64,000 nucleotides of DNA from Xiphydria camelus (taxonomy: Eukaryota > Arthropoda > Insecta > Hymenoptera > Xiphydriidae), in contig OY783192.1 of the NCBI GenBank assembly GCA_963678675.1, positions 9,581,953-9,645,952 of the forward strand, read 5' to 3'. Each line of letters starts with the position of its first letter. The stretch's first letter is position 1. A program made the translations under genes and the position numbers. This document shows, one piece after another, positions 1-10,836 of the stretch. The notes under the pieces are model-generated. The model ran no database searches, was not told the origin of the DNA, and saw nothing but the letters and a program-made list of their open reading frames with translations.

Positions 1-463
1 TTTCATCGCAATCGGATGAACGGTTTAGGAAGGCATAATAATCATCCGTACCGGTACTTTTTGAACACCCTGTATAAGATTTACTAACTCAGAAACCTTC
101 GCGGGCATGCGTCCAACCATTCCCCAAAGTTTCATCGCAATCGAATGAACGATTTAGGAAGGCATTTGATATTACCTTAAAGGTCACGGTCAAGGTCAAA
201 TTCAATACGACCAATGGATAGCCAAGGTAAAATCCTTAAAGTTTTGTATTAAACATTTTTCTCTAAAATGTTTTCCCGCTGAGATAATCGGCCGTACCGG
301 GACTTTTTGAACACCCCGTATAAGATTTACTAACTCAGAAACCATCGCGGGCATGCGGCCAACCATTTCCCAAATTTTCATCGCAATCGGATGAACGGTT
401 TAGAAAGGCATGAGAGACATACAGACAGACAGACAAACATTCACTTTTATATATATAGATACG
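1..463. repeat. Tandem-duplicated transposon-end remnant
   Basis: Two related copies of a segment of about 120 bp lie at about 47-163 and 289-412. Each holds a CCGTACCGG motif, a 'gaacaccctgtataag' motif and a closing stretch with 'atcgcaatcg' and 'tttaggaaggcat'. A partial third copy is cut by the window start. After the second copy come an ACAG microsatellite (419-437) and a 'tttatatatatagat' tail, as often seen at the 3' ends of insect transposons. No coding remains. Confidence 0.6.
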
Positions 464-769
464 ATATATTGATTTTCATCAAAACGTTTTTTGTTCGATT
501 GGACCAACGTTGTAAGCAAAATTTTAGAGTAATGTAAAGGGGCAAAACTATATCAAATATATAAACTGGATGGGAAAATTGATTTTTACCATTTTCTCAT
601 GATATTGTTAAAGGACGAGATTCCAGTATAATTAATTAAATACAATAAGCCTATCCACTTATTTTATGGATATTGTTCCCTTTGCATGCACGTTTAGTTT
701 TAGAATACGATATACAAGAATTACGCGCGCTGAATTTAATATCTAATACTGGGAAATTATTTTCTAAAG
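464..769. other. Unassigned AT-rich spacer
   Basis: No ORF, repeat or RNA gene is recognised between the remnant on the left and the TA dinucleotide (770-771) where the large foldback element begins. Confidence 0.4.
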
Positions 770-771
770 TA

Positions 772-2163
772 TTGGGTAGATGCAAAAGTTCGTCCCGTTT
801 TCATCAGTAGAAGGCATTGAATCGCAAAACCAAAGTGCTCTCTACTTCACACTCGTGAAGTTTTGGTGTTATTTGATAGTAGGAACTTCATAGAATATCT
901 GGGGAAAAAATTGTGTTATTTGGTTGTGTTTTTTGAATTTTATTAAGCATTAAAAGTGGCAGAAAATAAGGAGCATTTTCGACATACACGTATTATACTT
1001 TTTAGTGTCTGAAAGGGCAAGAATGCTTCGCGTACGCAAAACAAAATATGGATATATACTAGACTGATTCAAAAAAAAAAAGCTTTTTCAATTAATTCTT
1101 TTGGCGGGCACTTAAGACGTTAGTATTTAATGTAACTTTGAATATGTCGCCGGGTGCACATTCTCACTCAATATTTAGGGGTGTCTCAATCGCTTTTTCT
1201 GATTTCCATTTGAATAACACGGTGAAATTGTTGAATCATTGGTTTAGTGCTAATTCCTTCTACGGTAAAAAAATTTCCCCGTGAAAAATTAGAAAAATTG
1301 AGAGTTTTAGGTGTAATTGACGTAAAGAAATATTATTTTTAATTATTAAATAGAATGGAGAAGTTGCACATATTTTTTTACATCATAAATGGATTGAGCA
1401 CGTAAAAAAAGTTGGGACATGTTTTTTTATTTTTTTTCTGACGCAAAATTAAGCCGTAAAAAATTAATAAAATTTGCGATAAACTCCTCCCACTTGAAAC
1501 AGCCAGTCGAGCGGTACGCCGCGCCGTGACGTCACGATTCATTACCGGTTCGCCTGCGCGCCTTCTAGAACAGTAGACGGGCCGAGAAAATCAACTTTGT
1601 TATCCACTTTTCTTTACAAGTATCCGAGTTTTTGTTTCTGATGATTGCAATATTTAATTACCTTTAAAACAAAACAAAAATCGTCGAAAAATATCAATTT
1701 TCAGTGAAGTTAGACGCACTTGTTTACAAGAGCGCGCGGGCGCTACGGCGCGTATTTATGTACAAAATGCGATATCTCGAGAACTATTCATCGTAATAAA
1801 ATGAGATAAGAGCCAGTCGTTTCGTCTTGAAATTCTCTAAATTTTTTCCGCAGTATATCTCGATAACTTCTCAATAGTTTTCGAGATATTTAACCCTAGA
1901 TAACTAACCTTCCTTTATATACTTAATAAGCTAACTATTCGTCGATGAGACAAACATTGAGGTTTAAATATTTTTTGTTGTTAACAAATACTCTTTTGTT
2001 ACGTTTTATTATATACAACATGGTAACGCGCTCGCACCAAGCATTAGAAGGAGACAGCTAAATGAGGCAGATAGTATAACAGTGGTCCAACTCCACTTCT
2101 TTTCAAATAGCTGCTTTTGATTTTAAATGAGTTGTCTCTAATGTGTATCTTTCAGTATAAAGG
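772..2163 (+). repeat. Left arm of the large foldback element
   Basis: Most of this arm is the reverse complement of 8726-11453 with scattered substitutions. Matching blocks include the first 180 bp (against 11270-11453), about 1055-1250 (against 11020-11200) and about 1540-2163 (against 8726-9365). The piece around 1380-1530 is not matched in the other arm. No ORF is supported. Confidence 0.8.
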
Positions 2164-2399
2164 TGGTCTATCTCCATATTATAGTTTTCTATAATATGAA
2201 CTCTTTATAATGAAATACTACAATACACACGGAGAAAAAAATCCTAGAAAAATTGCTGTGGCGAATTCTATCCCCTTCTCTACCAGGTATAAACAGCTAT
2301 ACCTGAAAATATCCATTTATGGATACCCGGGTAGAGAAGGAAGGGAAGGAAAGCACCTTGAAATGTCAGTCATTTTCGCCTTTTTCATTCATTTCGCCT

Positions 2400-2629
2400 T
2401 TTTCAAACTGATGAACGCAACGTGAAATGAGCCGTGTACATGTTTTGTTGTGAGAAATTGGCATTCGTGAGGAAAAATAGTATATGTCATTCGGCGGAAA
2501 TCCTCGGATTTTTAAGACTGTGTTTACATCGTAGCCTCCTCCCCCAACCATGCCTCGTGTTATGACCTAATTAAAAACAGTCTGAAAAAATCTCGAATTT
2601 CCGCCTTATGATATAAGATACTATTTCGT
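2400..2629. mobile_element. Palindromic MITE, copy A
   Basis: Positions 2474-2629 form an imperfect palindrome ending in AAATAGTAT with GGCGGAAAT inside each arm. The same element is found inverted at 41797-42066. The match between the two copies extends outward to include a 'gaaatgagccgtg' stretch near 2424. Confidence 0.6.
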
Positions 2630-2744
2630 GTGAGAAAATTCATTTCGTTGACGAGATCTATCTTGGAAAGGATTTTTGAATCGTTAACGGAAGTGATCGA
2701 CGAAACTTTACATCCGTTAACGAATTACATTCCGTCCACGATAA

Positions 2745-3040
2745 ACATTTTTCGCGGCGCTTCGCTTCTCCGCGCTTCGCTTCGCTCAAGTGTGCGTTAC
2801 CTCGTAAGAATCAATGGAAATATAAAAGGTAGCTTTGCTTCGCGGCGCGTCGCTTCGCTGCGCTTCCAGTCGCACAGGTGTGCGTATCCTAGGTCGCGGC
2901 ACTTCGCTTCGCTTCACGTCACGTCGCGTCGCTTCGCTTCGCTTCGCTTCGCTTCGCTTCGCTCAAGTGTGCGTTACCTCGTAAGAATCAATGGAAATAT
3001 AAAAGGTAGCTTCGCTTCGCCTAGATGTGCTTTGGCCTTA
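2745..3040 (+). repeat. CTTCG-rich tandem repeat with duplicated 50-bp unit
   Basis: Runs of CTTCG and CGCTTCG alternate with two copies (about 2786-2834 and 2960-3011) of a unit of about 50 bp containing GTGTGCGTTACCTCG and ATGGAAATATAAAAGG. The long open frame across this region is a by-product of the repeat and encodes only low-complexity Ser-Leu-Arg-Phe-Ala residues. Confidence 0.65.
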
Positions 3041-3045
3041 AAGCT

Positions 3046-3386
3046 TGTGGGGATCTCGAGATCTCCCACGGATCGTGCGAGGAGTGGACGGTCGGAAGGA
3101 GGCGATAGTTACGAAATATAACTAAAGTTTATTTTAACTATCGACAATTGAGCCGCGGTTAGCGAGGTAGAGCAGAGCGCTGTGTCGATGCGTCCGTAGT
3201 GGGCTCGAGCAGGCAGGAGAATGGGCCTTCCGACTCTCGTGGCGTGGCTAGCTGAGTCTTCAGAAGCGTGGTGATCCGGCGCTACGATCGCCTGGCCGCC
3301 AGAGGCGTGGTGATCGGTTGATCACTGGACAAGATGTGTTGAGGCTGTCTGGTCGCTAGAGGCGTGGCGATCGCCTGGTCGCCACA
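3046..3386 (-). repeat. 3' LTR of the CsRn1-type element
   Basis: This 341-bp repeat begins TGTGGGGATCTCGAG and ends GGTCGCCACA on the plus strand. It differs from 7609-7950 at about four sites. It is the 3' LTR because the element is transcribed on the minus strand. Confidence 0.93.
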
Positions 3387-3399
3387 GTACTCCCCCCTA
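3387..3399 (-). other. Polypurine tract
   Basis: Read on the minus strand, a GGGGGGAG purine run lies just inside the 3' LTR. This is the position expected for the plus-strand primer of an LTR retrotransposon. Confidence 0.6.
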
Positions 3400-3406
3400 G
3401 GTACAT

Positions 3407-4518
3407 TCAAGTTGGAGGCTTGAAAGTGACTCTCTTCTGATATGTGTTTGCGGGTCTATTCATAGTCGATGTCCATTGCTCCAGAGTTTGCGGATTCTGG
3501 TTGTCTCTCGTGTCAGAAGTGCTTAGTTCTAAGTCCGTCTTGTTGATATATGCAGGTTTTAGTCTATCCACGTTGATTTGTTTGAGAGTTCCATCAACGT
3601 TGAGCTGGAAGAGTCTGTCAGTAATCCTTTTTGTGATTCTGTAGGGTCCTCGGTAAGGCTTTTCCAGAGGAGCCTTTACATGATCGCATCGCAAGAATGC
3701 ATGGCTACAGGAGCGAAGATCCTTTGCGATGAATATTTTGGCTCTGTTGTGATGGGCTGTAGGAGTAGGTTTGAGTCCTCTCATGAATTCTCGGTGTTTT
3801 TCCAGGAAGATTTGTGGATTTGCAGGCACGTCGAGATCCATGAAGAATTCCCCGGGTATGCGTAGCGTTGTTCCAAAAAGCATCTCAGCTGGCGATGTCT
3901 CGAGATCTTCTTTGATACTGGTGCGAAGGCCGAGTAGTGCAGTGGGAAGAATCTCCGTCCAAGGTTTGGGAGAGCACATGAGGGCTGCTTTCAAAGTGCG
4001 ATGCCATCGCTCCACCATTCCGTTGGACTGTGGATGGTATGGTGATGTTCGACGCCTCTCCGCACCTATGAATTTTGACAGTGAGTCAAACAGTGACGAC
4101 TCGAACTGGGAACCTTGATCCGTGATGATGACTGTGGGCGTTCCGAAGTTGGCGATCCAGTGGTTGAACAGGGCCGTAGTGACAGTGTCCGCCGTGATAT
4201 CTCTCAGAGGGACTACGACCGGCCATCTCGTGAAACGATCAACGATCGTGAGACAATATTTAAACCCCTGGTGTTCCGGCATCATGATGATATCCAGGTT
4301 GATATGTTTGAATCTATCGTCGGGAATGTCGATGTGATTGGCCTGTAAATGGGTGTGTCGTTGGACTTTCGCGCGTTGGCAATGTATACACTCCTTTGCC
4401 CAGGCAGTGACGTCTTTTCTGATGCTCGGCCAGACGTATTTTTCTCTGATCAGTCGAGAAGTAACACGTCTGCTGGGATGTGAAAGGTTGTGTACGGTGT
4501 GAAATGCCGTTTTTTCGG
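3407..4518 (-). pseudogene. Integrase domain of the gypsy element (frameshifted from RNase H)
   Basis: The uninterrupted part (3407-4285) carries the catalytic core. The first Asp is in VDRFTRWP, the second in TDQGSQF and the Glu in NGMVERWHR, giving the DDE triad. Near the C-terminus a GPYRI stretch is typical of gypsy integrases that lack a chromodomain. The same frame extends upstream to about 4518 and includes the HHCC zinc finger (His and Cys ligands between about 4380 and 4510). The preceding RNase H ORF is in another frame, and the shift falls in an A-run near 4520. Integrase would insert the cDNA into the genome. The frameshift probably disables it here. Confidence 0.88.
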
Positions 4519-5972
4519 ATTGATCGAGGAAGGTAAGGGCGTACAGTCCCCGTTGAGGTGTCGCAGTAGATTTGTGTATCGGTGTCGAGTGTCAATAAAT
4601 TGAGTTTTAGTGCAGAATCGTTGCTGTTGATGAGTTCGCGAAGTTCTTGATCTTCTTGCTGATGTTGTTGGATGGTCTTGGGATCGAGAACCATTGGCAT
4701 CTGAATAGCATTTAACCTGGAGAGAGCGTCGGCGACCACATTCTCTTCACCTTTCAAATATACGATGTCGGTGGTGAACTGTGAAATGTAGTCTAACTGT
4801 CGAAGCTGACGCTCTGAGGCTTTGTCAAGCTTCTGTTGGAAGGCGTAGGTCAGAGGCTTGTGGTCTGTCTTGATGACGAAAGGACGACCTTCTAGGAGAT
4901 GGTGAAAGTGCTTCACGGTTGCAAAAATGCCCAGCAATTCTCTATCGTACGTACTGTACCTTGTCTCTGTGACCGTTAATTTTCTTGAGAAGAATCCGAT
5001 GGGTTTCCATACGCTGTCCTCGAGTTGTTCGAGAGAGGCTCCTATCGCCGTGGTGGAAGCGTCTGTTGTTAAGACAAGTGGTGCGTCGGGAAATGGAAAG
5101 GAAGTGTGTGTCACAGATGTCAGTGCTCTCTTGCAAGCTTCGAAGGCTGTTACCGCTTCGGTGGACCACCTGATTGGCGTCTTGTCCTTCTTCTTCGAAG
5201 ACTTTAGGTATGCAGTGAGCGGAAGCTGGAGTTGAGCCGAATGCTTGATACACGGACGGTAATAATTGAACATTCCGATGAATCGCCTCAGTTCCATGAC
5301 AGTTTTTGGTTGCGGGTAATTATTGATCGTTTCTACGCGTTATGGATTTGGTAGGAAACCTTCACTGTCAATTTGATAACCGAGGAAGTTGACTCGCTGC
5401 TTACCGAACTTGCACTTACTCAGGTTGATGGTGAGGTTATGATTTGCCAATCGTTGAAATACCTGGCGTAAGTGAGTCTGGTGCTGCTCTTCGTTCTCCG
5501 ACATGACCAAGATGTCATCTATGTAGACGAAGACGAAGTCCAGGCCACGAAATATCCAGTCCATGGACCGTTGGAATGTTTGTGTGGCATTTTTCAGACC
5601 GAACGGCATCCTAGTGTATTCGTAGAGTCCCCAGGGTGTGGTAATCGCCGTCTTCTGAGTGTCGTCAGGGTGCACTGGTATCTGATAGTATGCCTTGTCC
5701 AGGTCCATGGTCGAAAAGATTGTTTTTCCATGTGTGACCAGGAACAGACTCTGGATGAGTGGTGGGGCATACTTATCAGGCACAGTGATGCTGTTTAGTT
5801 TACGGTAGTCGCCGCAGAGACGGTAGCTGCTATCTTTCTTCTTGACGAGGTGAATCGGACTGGCCCAAGCACTGCTGGAGGGCTTGATGATACCTCTGTC
5901 CAATAGTCGCTGTATCTCTGCTCGCGCGGCGGTAGCCTTTTCGCCGAAAAGTTTGCGCGGTCTTTCTGTCAC
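4314..5972 (-). pseudogene. Reverse transcriptase and RNase H of the gypsy element
   Basis: The N-terminal half (5340-5972) has the RT fingers and palm, including WASPIHLVKKKD, LCGDYRKLN, STMDLDKAYYQIPV and the catalytic FVYIDDILV box. A single in-frame TAA at 5340-5342 interrupts it. The same frame then resumes (4314-5297) with the tether segment and RNase H motifs TDAS, YDRELL, TDHKPL and VADALSR. The final 65 or so residues are out of frame after the slip near 4520. Apart from this stop the domain order and spacing are normal for Ty3/gypsy pol. The stop is one base change from a sense codon. Confidence 0.9.
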
Positions 5973-6067
5973 AGGTGATCCATTAGTGACAGTTTCCTGT
6001 GAGAAAAATCGATGTTCGCGCTGAACGCAGAAGAAGATGGTTGAGTGATGTTGATGAATTGCTGGAG

Positions 6068-6616
6068 TCAGTCAGCGTAGGGCATCGACTGATCCAAAGT
6101 GGAGATGCTATGAACTCTTGTGTTAATCACCCGACCCTTAGTGGTCATTCGGGTGGTCGAGTCGACGAGTTGCTTGTTTTTTAGATCGATGAGCAGATTA
6201 TGGTGACTCAGGAAGTCAGCTCCTATGATTGATTCTGGAACGTCAGCCACCATGAATGGCCAGCTGAAATCGCGTCGTAAGTTCAGATCGACATTGACGG
6301 TGTGGCATCCGTACGTAGAAATTGGTGTGGTGTTGGCTGCGTATAAAGTGAGGTTAGCCTTTAGTGGTGGTTTCTGGAAAAATCGAACGGGTAATATTGA
6401 TAGCACCGAGCCAGAATCTATTAAGTATCGTCGATTGGTCTTCCGGTCGTGTAGGTGGAGTCTGACATCTTGAGTTTGTGCGGTGCTGCAGTCGCTGCCG
6501 TCGGCGACCGCTTGTACTGCCGGCAGCGTTTTCAGTTTCCCTGGTTGGTCGAGGCGTTGAACGAGCATGGTGTAGTGCAACGTTTGGCGTCCGCTCCAAA
6601 CCGGTGGTGGTACCAA
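6068..6616 (-). CDS. Retroviral-type aspartic protease segment of pol
   Basis: The active-site signature is LIDSGSVLSILP, with the usual downstream IIGADFL motif that closes the pepsin-like half. The ORF overlaps the end of gag by 85 bp in another frame, so pol would need a ribosomal frameshift or reinitiation. It ends at a stop at 6068, about 95 bp before the RT ORF begins. A frameshift in that gap probably separates protease from RT. The enzyme would process the polyprotein in virus-like particles. Confidence 0.85.
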   Translation of the reverse strand: MVPPPVWSGRQTLHYTMLVQRLDQPGKLKTLPAVQAVADGSDCSTAQTQDVRLHLHDRKTNRRYLIDSGSVLSILPVRFFQKPPLKANLTLYAANTTPISTYGCHTVNVDLNLRRDFSWPFMVADVPESIIGADFLSHHNLLIDLKNKQLVDSTTRMTTKGRVINTRVHSISTLDQSMPYAD

Positions 6617-7524
6617 CAGATTCCAGATTGGCGAGACTGAGAACGAGAGTTGTTCCTATAACGCTGGCCGCTGCGGTTACGTGAGCGTGAACGGCGACTG
6701 TCGAAGTTTGACTGTCTCGTCTTCATGTCGGTGAGTTCCCTCATGCAGACAGCAAGAGCTTCCTGTAGCTGGTTGAGTTTGGTTTCTACTGATGTTGGTG
6801 GAGGTGCATGTGACCTGCTGTCAACTCGATCAACTGTGGTGGGGTAATGAGTCGAAGCGACCACCGTTGGGCATTGCAGGGTCATGGTTTCTGTTAGCCT
6901 ATCCGCCATTAACGCCAGAACGTCTAAGCTTAACCCATCGGAAATCATGAGCAACGGTTTAATGGATGTCGGGAGACGACTTAGCCAAAGGTTGTGGAGC
7001 ATCTCGTCATTCATACTGCCTGCAGCCAGGTCCTTCATCTCTCGCAGGAGCTGTGAGGGTTTCCTGTCACCCAGCACGAGGTCGTTGATAAGGCGGTGGA
7101 TTTGCTTCTGTCTCGATTTCGTGAGTCTTTGTATAATCGTGTCTTTTAAGGTTTGATATTTATTTGTTTCTGGCGGGTGCGTAATGATATCCGTAATTTG
7201 TGCCAGTGTTTCAGAGTCCAAGGCTTTTAGGGCGGCGATGTACTTGACGTCGTCGTTGCGAATCCTGGACGCGGTGAACTCTGACTCGATCATGAAAAAC
7301 CATATATCTGGTCGATCTTTCATGAACGTGGGTAACTGTGGTCTGCTCACCACTGCCACGTAATTCGTACTGTCTGACGATGCGAAGGCTAGTAACGGAT
7401 TCTCGACTGCCTGGTCATTTTGTGTGTCCAAACCTGTTGATGCGATCGGTCCGTTGTTCGTGTTGAAGGGGCTCGGAGTGTTCCCGGTGTTGTCTGTGCG
7501 GGCTGGCGAGCGGTCGACCGGCAT
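6532..7524 (-). CDS. Gag with CHCC zinc knuckle
   Basis: The first ATG in this frame is at 7524, about 60 bp inside the primer-binding site. The frame is open up to a GTG at 7584, but no ATG is available there. The N-terminal 200 residues show the capsid-like pattern of CsRn1 gags (PTFMKDRPDIWFFMIE near the start, a LLREMKDLA helix midway). A basic Arg-Ser-rich stretch precedes a zinc knuckle of Cys-His-Cys-Cys type (CWYHHRFGADAKRC then TTPC). That spacing is diagnostic of the clade. The protein would form the particle and bind element RNA. It appears full length. Confidence 0.88.
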   Translation of the reverse strand: MPVDRSPARTDNTGNTPSPFNTNNGPIASTGLDTQNDQAVENPLLAFASSDSTNYVAVVSRPQLPTFMKDRPDIWFFMIESEFTASRIRNDDVKYIAALKALDSETLAQITDIITHPPETNKYQTLKDTIIQRLTKSRQKQIHRLINDLVLGDRKPSQLLREMKDLAAGSMNDEMLHNLWLSRLPTSIKPLLMISDGLSLDVLALMADRLTETMTLQCPTVVASTHYPTTVDRVDSRSHAPPPTSVETKLNQLQEALAVCMRELTDMKTRQSNFDSRRSRSRNRSGQRYRNNSRSQSRQSGICWYHHRFGADAKRCTTPCSFNASTNQGN

Positions 7525-7584
7525 GTTGGCGATGGCGTGGGTACCTCGTGGCGTCGCTTTGGCTGCGTTGACGATGTAATCCAC

Positions 7585-7606
7585 TCAAATCACGTCGGGG
7601 TCACCA
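7585..7606 (-). other. Primer-binding site complementary to tRNA-Trp
   Basis: On the plus strand these 22 bases are identical to the 3' end of insect tRNA-Trp as I know it, ending CGTCGGGGTCACCA. On the element strand they are therefore complementary to the primer tRNA. The site begins 2 bp inside the 5' LTR. Confidence 0.85.
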
Positions 7607-7608
7607 AT

Positions 7609-7950
7609 TGTGGGGATCTCGAGATCTCCCACGGATCGTGCGAGGAGTGGACGGTCGGAAGGAGGCGATAGTTACGAAATATAACTAAAGTTTATTTTAA
7701 CTATCGACAATATGAGCCGCGGTTAGCGAGGTAGAGCAGAGCGCTGTGTCGATGCGTCCGTAGTGGGCTCGAGCAGGCAGGAGAATGGGCTTTCCGACTC
7801 TCGTGGCATGGCTAGCTGAGTCTTCAGAAGCGTGGTGATCCGGCGCTACGATCACCTGGCCGCCAGAGGCGTGGTGATCGGTTGATCACTGGACAAGATG
7901 TGTTGAGGCTGTCTGGTCGCTAGAGGCGTGGCGATCGCCTGGTCGCCACA
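7609..7950 (-). repeat. 5' LTR of the CsRn1-type element
   Basis: This 342-bp repeat begins TGTGGGG and ends GCCACA on the plus strand. AGCT follows it (7951-7954) and also precedes the other LTR (3042-3045), giving a 4-bp target duplication. Promoter and start of minus-strand transcription are expected here. Confidence 0.92.
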
Positions 7951-8297
7951 AGCTACTGACTGGAGCATCCGGTCTTCACTTGTAATCGAGCAACCACCGC
8001 GGACACTTCGTCTTGAGCTGTACTACTCCTGGCCAAAATAAACTTCACACGAAATCTGCAGCACGCCCTAGCCTTCCGTCACCACCGCCCGATTCCTGTC
8101 ACTGCATCCAGCAATCCTCGTTTCCACGCGCCGGAACAATTTGTTGGTGTTGGGGAAAAAATGTTATAAGTCCAAAATTGGCTAAAATGTGTTGAGTAGA
8201 TTAATTATTTCTGAAAACGGGTATTTACGATATAGGGACAAGTGATATAAGTCTAGTCCAAATAACAAAATAAGACTTAGACATATTGTGACTTATA
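7951..8297. other. Unassigned spacer inside the foldback element
   Basis: The sequence right of the 5' LTR shows no recognised domain or repeat. A short open frame near 8013-8195 has no features of a real gene. Confidence 0.4.
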
Positions 8298-8382
8298 GGG
8301 CCGGTTTTACAAACACAGTATAAATGCGGTATAGCACTATACCGAGAATATCCTGCACGAAGCGTTATAGTAAAACCGGCCC
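8298..8382. mobile_element. 85-bp palindromic MITE
   Basis: It begins GGGCCGGTTTTAC and ends with the inverse GTAAAACCGGCCC. A central near-palindrome contains TATAGCACTATA. No coding capacity. Confidence 0.65.
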
Positions 8383-8385
8383 GTA

Positions 8386-8483
8386 AGGGGGGTTCTTACG
8401 GGGTCGTGAACTGGGTGAGAGCACTGTTACCTGCAAAACAGGTAGTTCTCTCTCCCAGTTCACGATCCCGTGAGAACCCCCTT
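8386..8483. repeat. Hairpin-forming palindrome
   Basis: The arms read GGGGGTTCTTACGGGGTCG and, inverted, CGATCCCGTGAGAACCCCC. The arms are about 40 bp and surround a short TACCTGCAAAACAGGTA core. It probably represents a small MITE. Confidence 0.65.
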
Positions 8484-8496
8484 TTATTTTTATTTT

Positions 8497-8596
8497 GCGG
8501 CACGGCAATTTTTCTTGTGCGCGGCACGCCAATTTTTCTCTTGCAGCACCGCAATTTTTCTTTTGCGACACGGCGATTTTTATTGTGCTCCAGTGA
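8497..8596. repeat. Tandem repeat of about 24 bp, four copies
   Basis: Four imperfect copies of a unit with GCGGCACGGCAATTTTTCTT follow one another, with drift between copies. The region is otherwise non-coding. Confidence 0.65.
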
Positions 8597-9900
8597 GGTA
8601 ATATTTACAGTGACACTTATTAACTTTTGTTGTGCTTGTAATTTCGACCCAAAATATAAAATGGCACGGCAATTTTTGCCGGAGTTTCTGAACAAAAATT
8701 CTTGGATTTTTCTCTCCGCGGAGAACTTTATATTGAAAGATACACATTAGACAACTCATTTTTTAAATCAAAAGCAGCTATTTGAAAAGAAGTGGAGTTG
8801 GACCACTGTTATTCTACGTGCCTCATTTAGCTCTTTCTTTCTAATGCTTGCTGCGAGCGCGTTACCGTGTTGTATATAATAAAACGTAACAAAAAAGTAT
8901 TTGTTAACAAAAAAAAATATTTAAACTTCAATGTTTGTCTCATCGACGAATGGTTAGCTTATTAAGTATATAAAGGAAGGTTAGCTATCTAGAGTTAAAT
9001 ATCTTGAAAACTATTGAGAAGTTATCGAGACATACTGCGGAAAAAATTTAGAGAATTTCAAGACGAAACGATTGGTTTTTATCTCATTTTGTTAGGATGA
9101 ATAGTTCTCGAGATATCGCATTTTGTACATAAATATGCGCCGTAGCGCCCGCGCGCTCTTGTAAACAGATGCCTCCAACTTCACTAAAAATTGATATTTT
9201 TCGATGATTTTTGTTTTGTTTTAAAGGTTATGAAATATTGCAATCATCAGAAACAAAAACTCGGATACTTGTAAAGAAAAGTGGATAACAAAGTTGATTT
9301 TCTCGGCCCGTCTACTGTTCTAGAAGGCGCGCAGGCGAACCGGTAATGAATCGTGACGTCACGATAGTGCCACCCATAACGCGGCGTTTCACTGGGGAGG
9401 CGTGGCCATGATACTTTTAAAGTAATGTTTTTGGGGTAGAATTTTTTTTATCAAGTTTCTACTATTGGTACTGCGTTTTGAATAACTTTAACTATTATGT
9501 TTGCTGTGTTTCATGCATAATAAAATTGTATGCAACTTCTCCATTAAATGATAATTATGGGGAAATCAATTGCACAATTTATTCCCCCATAATTATCATT
9601 TAATTCTATTTAATAATTAAAAATAATATTTCTTTACGTCAATTACACCTCAAATTCAATTTTTCTAATTTTTCACGGGGAAATTTTTTTACCGTAGAAG
9701 AGGAATTAACACTAACAAGGGGACCCTTCGAAAGTCGGAGCACCGATTGTAATGAATTTTTTTTTATAAATAAATGGAAGTCCCCTGAGTAACGCTCATA
9801 CTTTACTTTTGTCCAATGCGCCTTGGTTTATTTAAAAAAAAAGAAATTGTTTTGACGCGTAAAGTGTGTACTGTAATGTAATACTCGGTATCCAAGATAA

Positions 9901-9969
9901 CGGCGTGGCGCAGTCGGCTAAGGCATAGACTTACCACGCGGGCGTCCCGCGTTCGATTCCCGTGCATGC
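9901..9969 (+). other. tRNA-like sequence with Pol III box A and box B
   Basis: TGGCGCAGTCGG fits the box A consensus and CGTTCGATTCC fits box B with one mismatch. The cloverleaf does not close: the acceptor and T stems have mismatches, and a CGCGGG-CGT-CCCGCG hairpin replaces a normal anticodon arm. It is tRNA-derived, as in SINE heads, and not a working tRNA gene. Confidence 0.6.
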
Positions 9970-10361
9970 ACTATCTTTTTTTTTTTTGACAATTTCGAAC
10001 TTTTTCACTTTTTTTATTATTCAAACTATTGCTACTAATCTTTAGAAGTAAAATAAATCTAGGTAACGTGAATAAAAATTTTTTTTGCATTTAAAACTAT
10101 ATTTTGAACGATTGTTACTAATCATTCGAAGGCAAATTAGTGAAGCTTTGGTGACAATTTCTATGCTTCACATTAAATGACGTCAATGCCGGGTAAGTGC
10201 AAATTACTCATTTTCCTACGAAACATTCATTAAATTTGGTGGTAATTCACTCGTGACGTCAACACCAGGTAAGTGTCATTCGAAGGCAATTAGTGAAATT
10301 TTGGTAACAATTAAGATGATGAAACACCGAGAAGATTAAATATGCGTGGTTTGCGTCTAAA

Positions 10362-10595
10362 TTGATAGAAGAAAGACCTTTTTTCAATAATATAAATGAT
10401 GTCTGTTTCCCATTGAGCAATTTGAAACAAAAATGTAACTGCGGTTTTGTAACGTTTATGAAATTTGCTTGGTGTAAAGAGATTTTGTGTTTTAAGTGTT
10501 TATATGATATTTATCATCCTAAAGTATGTAAGATGTCGGCCCCAGAATCACCATCGGAATCGTCCGATGGAATTAGCGATAAGTATACCAATTAA
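10362..10595 (+). CDS. Cys-rich C-terminal ORF of the TAA-flanked element
   Basis: The frame is open from about 10327; the first ATG is at 10362. The 77-residue product has a compact cysteine cluster (KCNCGF, then AWCKEILCFKCLYDIYHP and KVC), followed by a Ser-Glu-rich tail and a stop. The pattern resembles the C-terminal Cys-rich domains of DNA transposases, including piggyBac, but I cannot assign it. It lies between the two inverted arms, so it is probably the last remnant of the element's own protein. No catalytic domain is present. Confidence 0.4.
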   Translation: MIEERPFFNNINDVCFPLSNLKQKCNCGFVTFMKFAWCKEILCFKCLYDIYHPKVCKMSAPESPSESSDGISDKYTN

Positions 10596-10765
10596 ATTTA
10601 AAATTTCACTTGTTACGAATAAATGAAAATGCTTTTTGTAATTGAACGTGTTTAAATTTTGTTTTTTCGCCTTACCTAGATTTATTTTACTTCTAAAGAT
10701 TAGTAGCAATAGTTTGAATAATAAAAAAAGTGAAAAAGTTCGAAATTGGCAAAAAAAAAAGATAG

Positions 10766-10836
10766 TGCATGCACGGGAATCGAACGCGGGACGCCCGCGT
10801 GGTAAGTCTATGCCTTAGCCGACTGCGCCACGCCGT
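10766..10836 (-). other. tRNA-like sequence, inverted copy
   Basis: It is the near-exact inverse of 9901-9969 and lies at the mirror position in the right arm of the same element. It has the same box A and box B matches and the same defective cloverleaf. Confidence 0.6.

Larger units (their letters stand above)
3046..7950 (-). mobile_element. Ty3/gypsy LTR retrotransposon, CsRn1 clade
   Basis: The 4,905-bp element has two LTRs (3046-3386 and 7609-7950), a 4-bp AGCT target duplication, a primer site matching the 3' end of tRNA-Trp and a purine tract before the 3' LTR. On the minus strand it encodes gag, then protease, reverse transcriptase, RNase H and integrase. The tRNA-Trp primer and the gag CHCC zinc knuckle in place of CCHC are hallmarks of the CsRn1 clade. 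The LTRs differ at about four positions in 341, so insertion was fairly recent. At least one in-frame stop and two frameshifts in pol make this copy defective. Confidence 0.93.

Noticed and set aside
2630..3121. 163-codon open frame
   Set aside because: It runs through CTTCG repeats and a duplicated 50-bp unit; the peptide is low-complexity and the frame ends at the start of an LTR.
3046..7950. Endogenous retrovirus with envelope
   Set aside because: No env-like ORF lies between integrase and the 3' LTR; the clade is a non-enveloped retrotransposon.
9901..9969. Functional tRNA gene
   Set aside because: Box A and B fit, but the acceptor, anticodon and T stems do not pair properly; it is tRNA-derived only.
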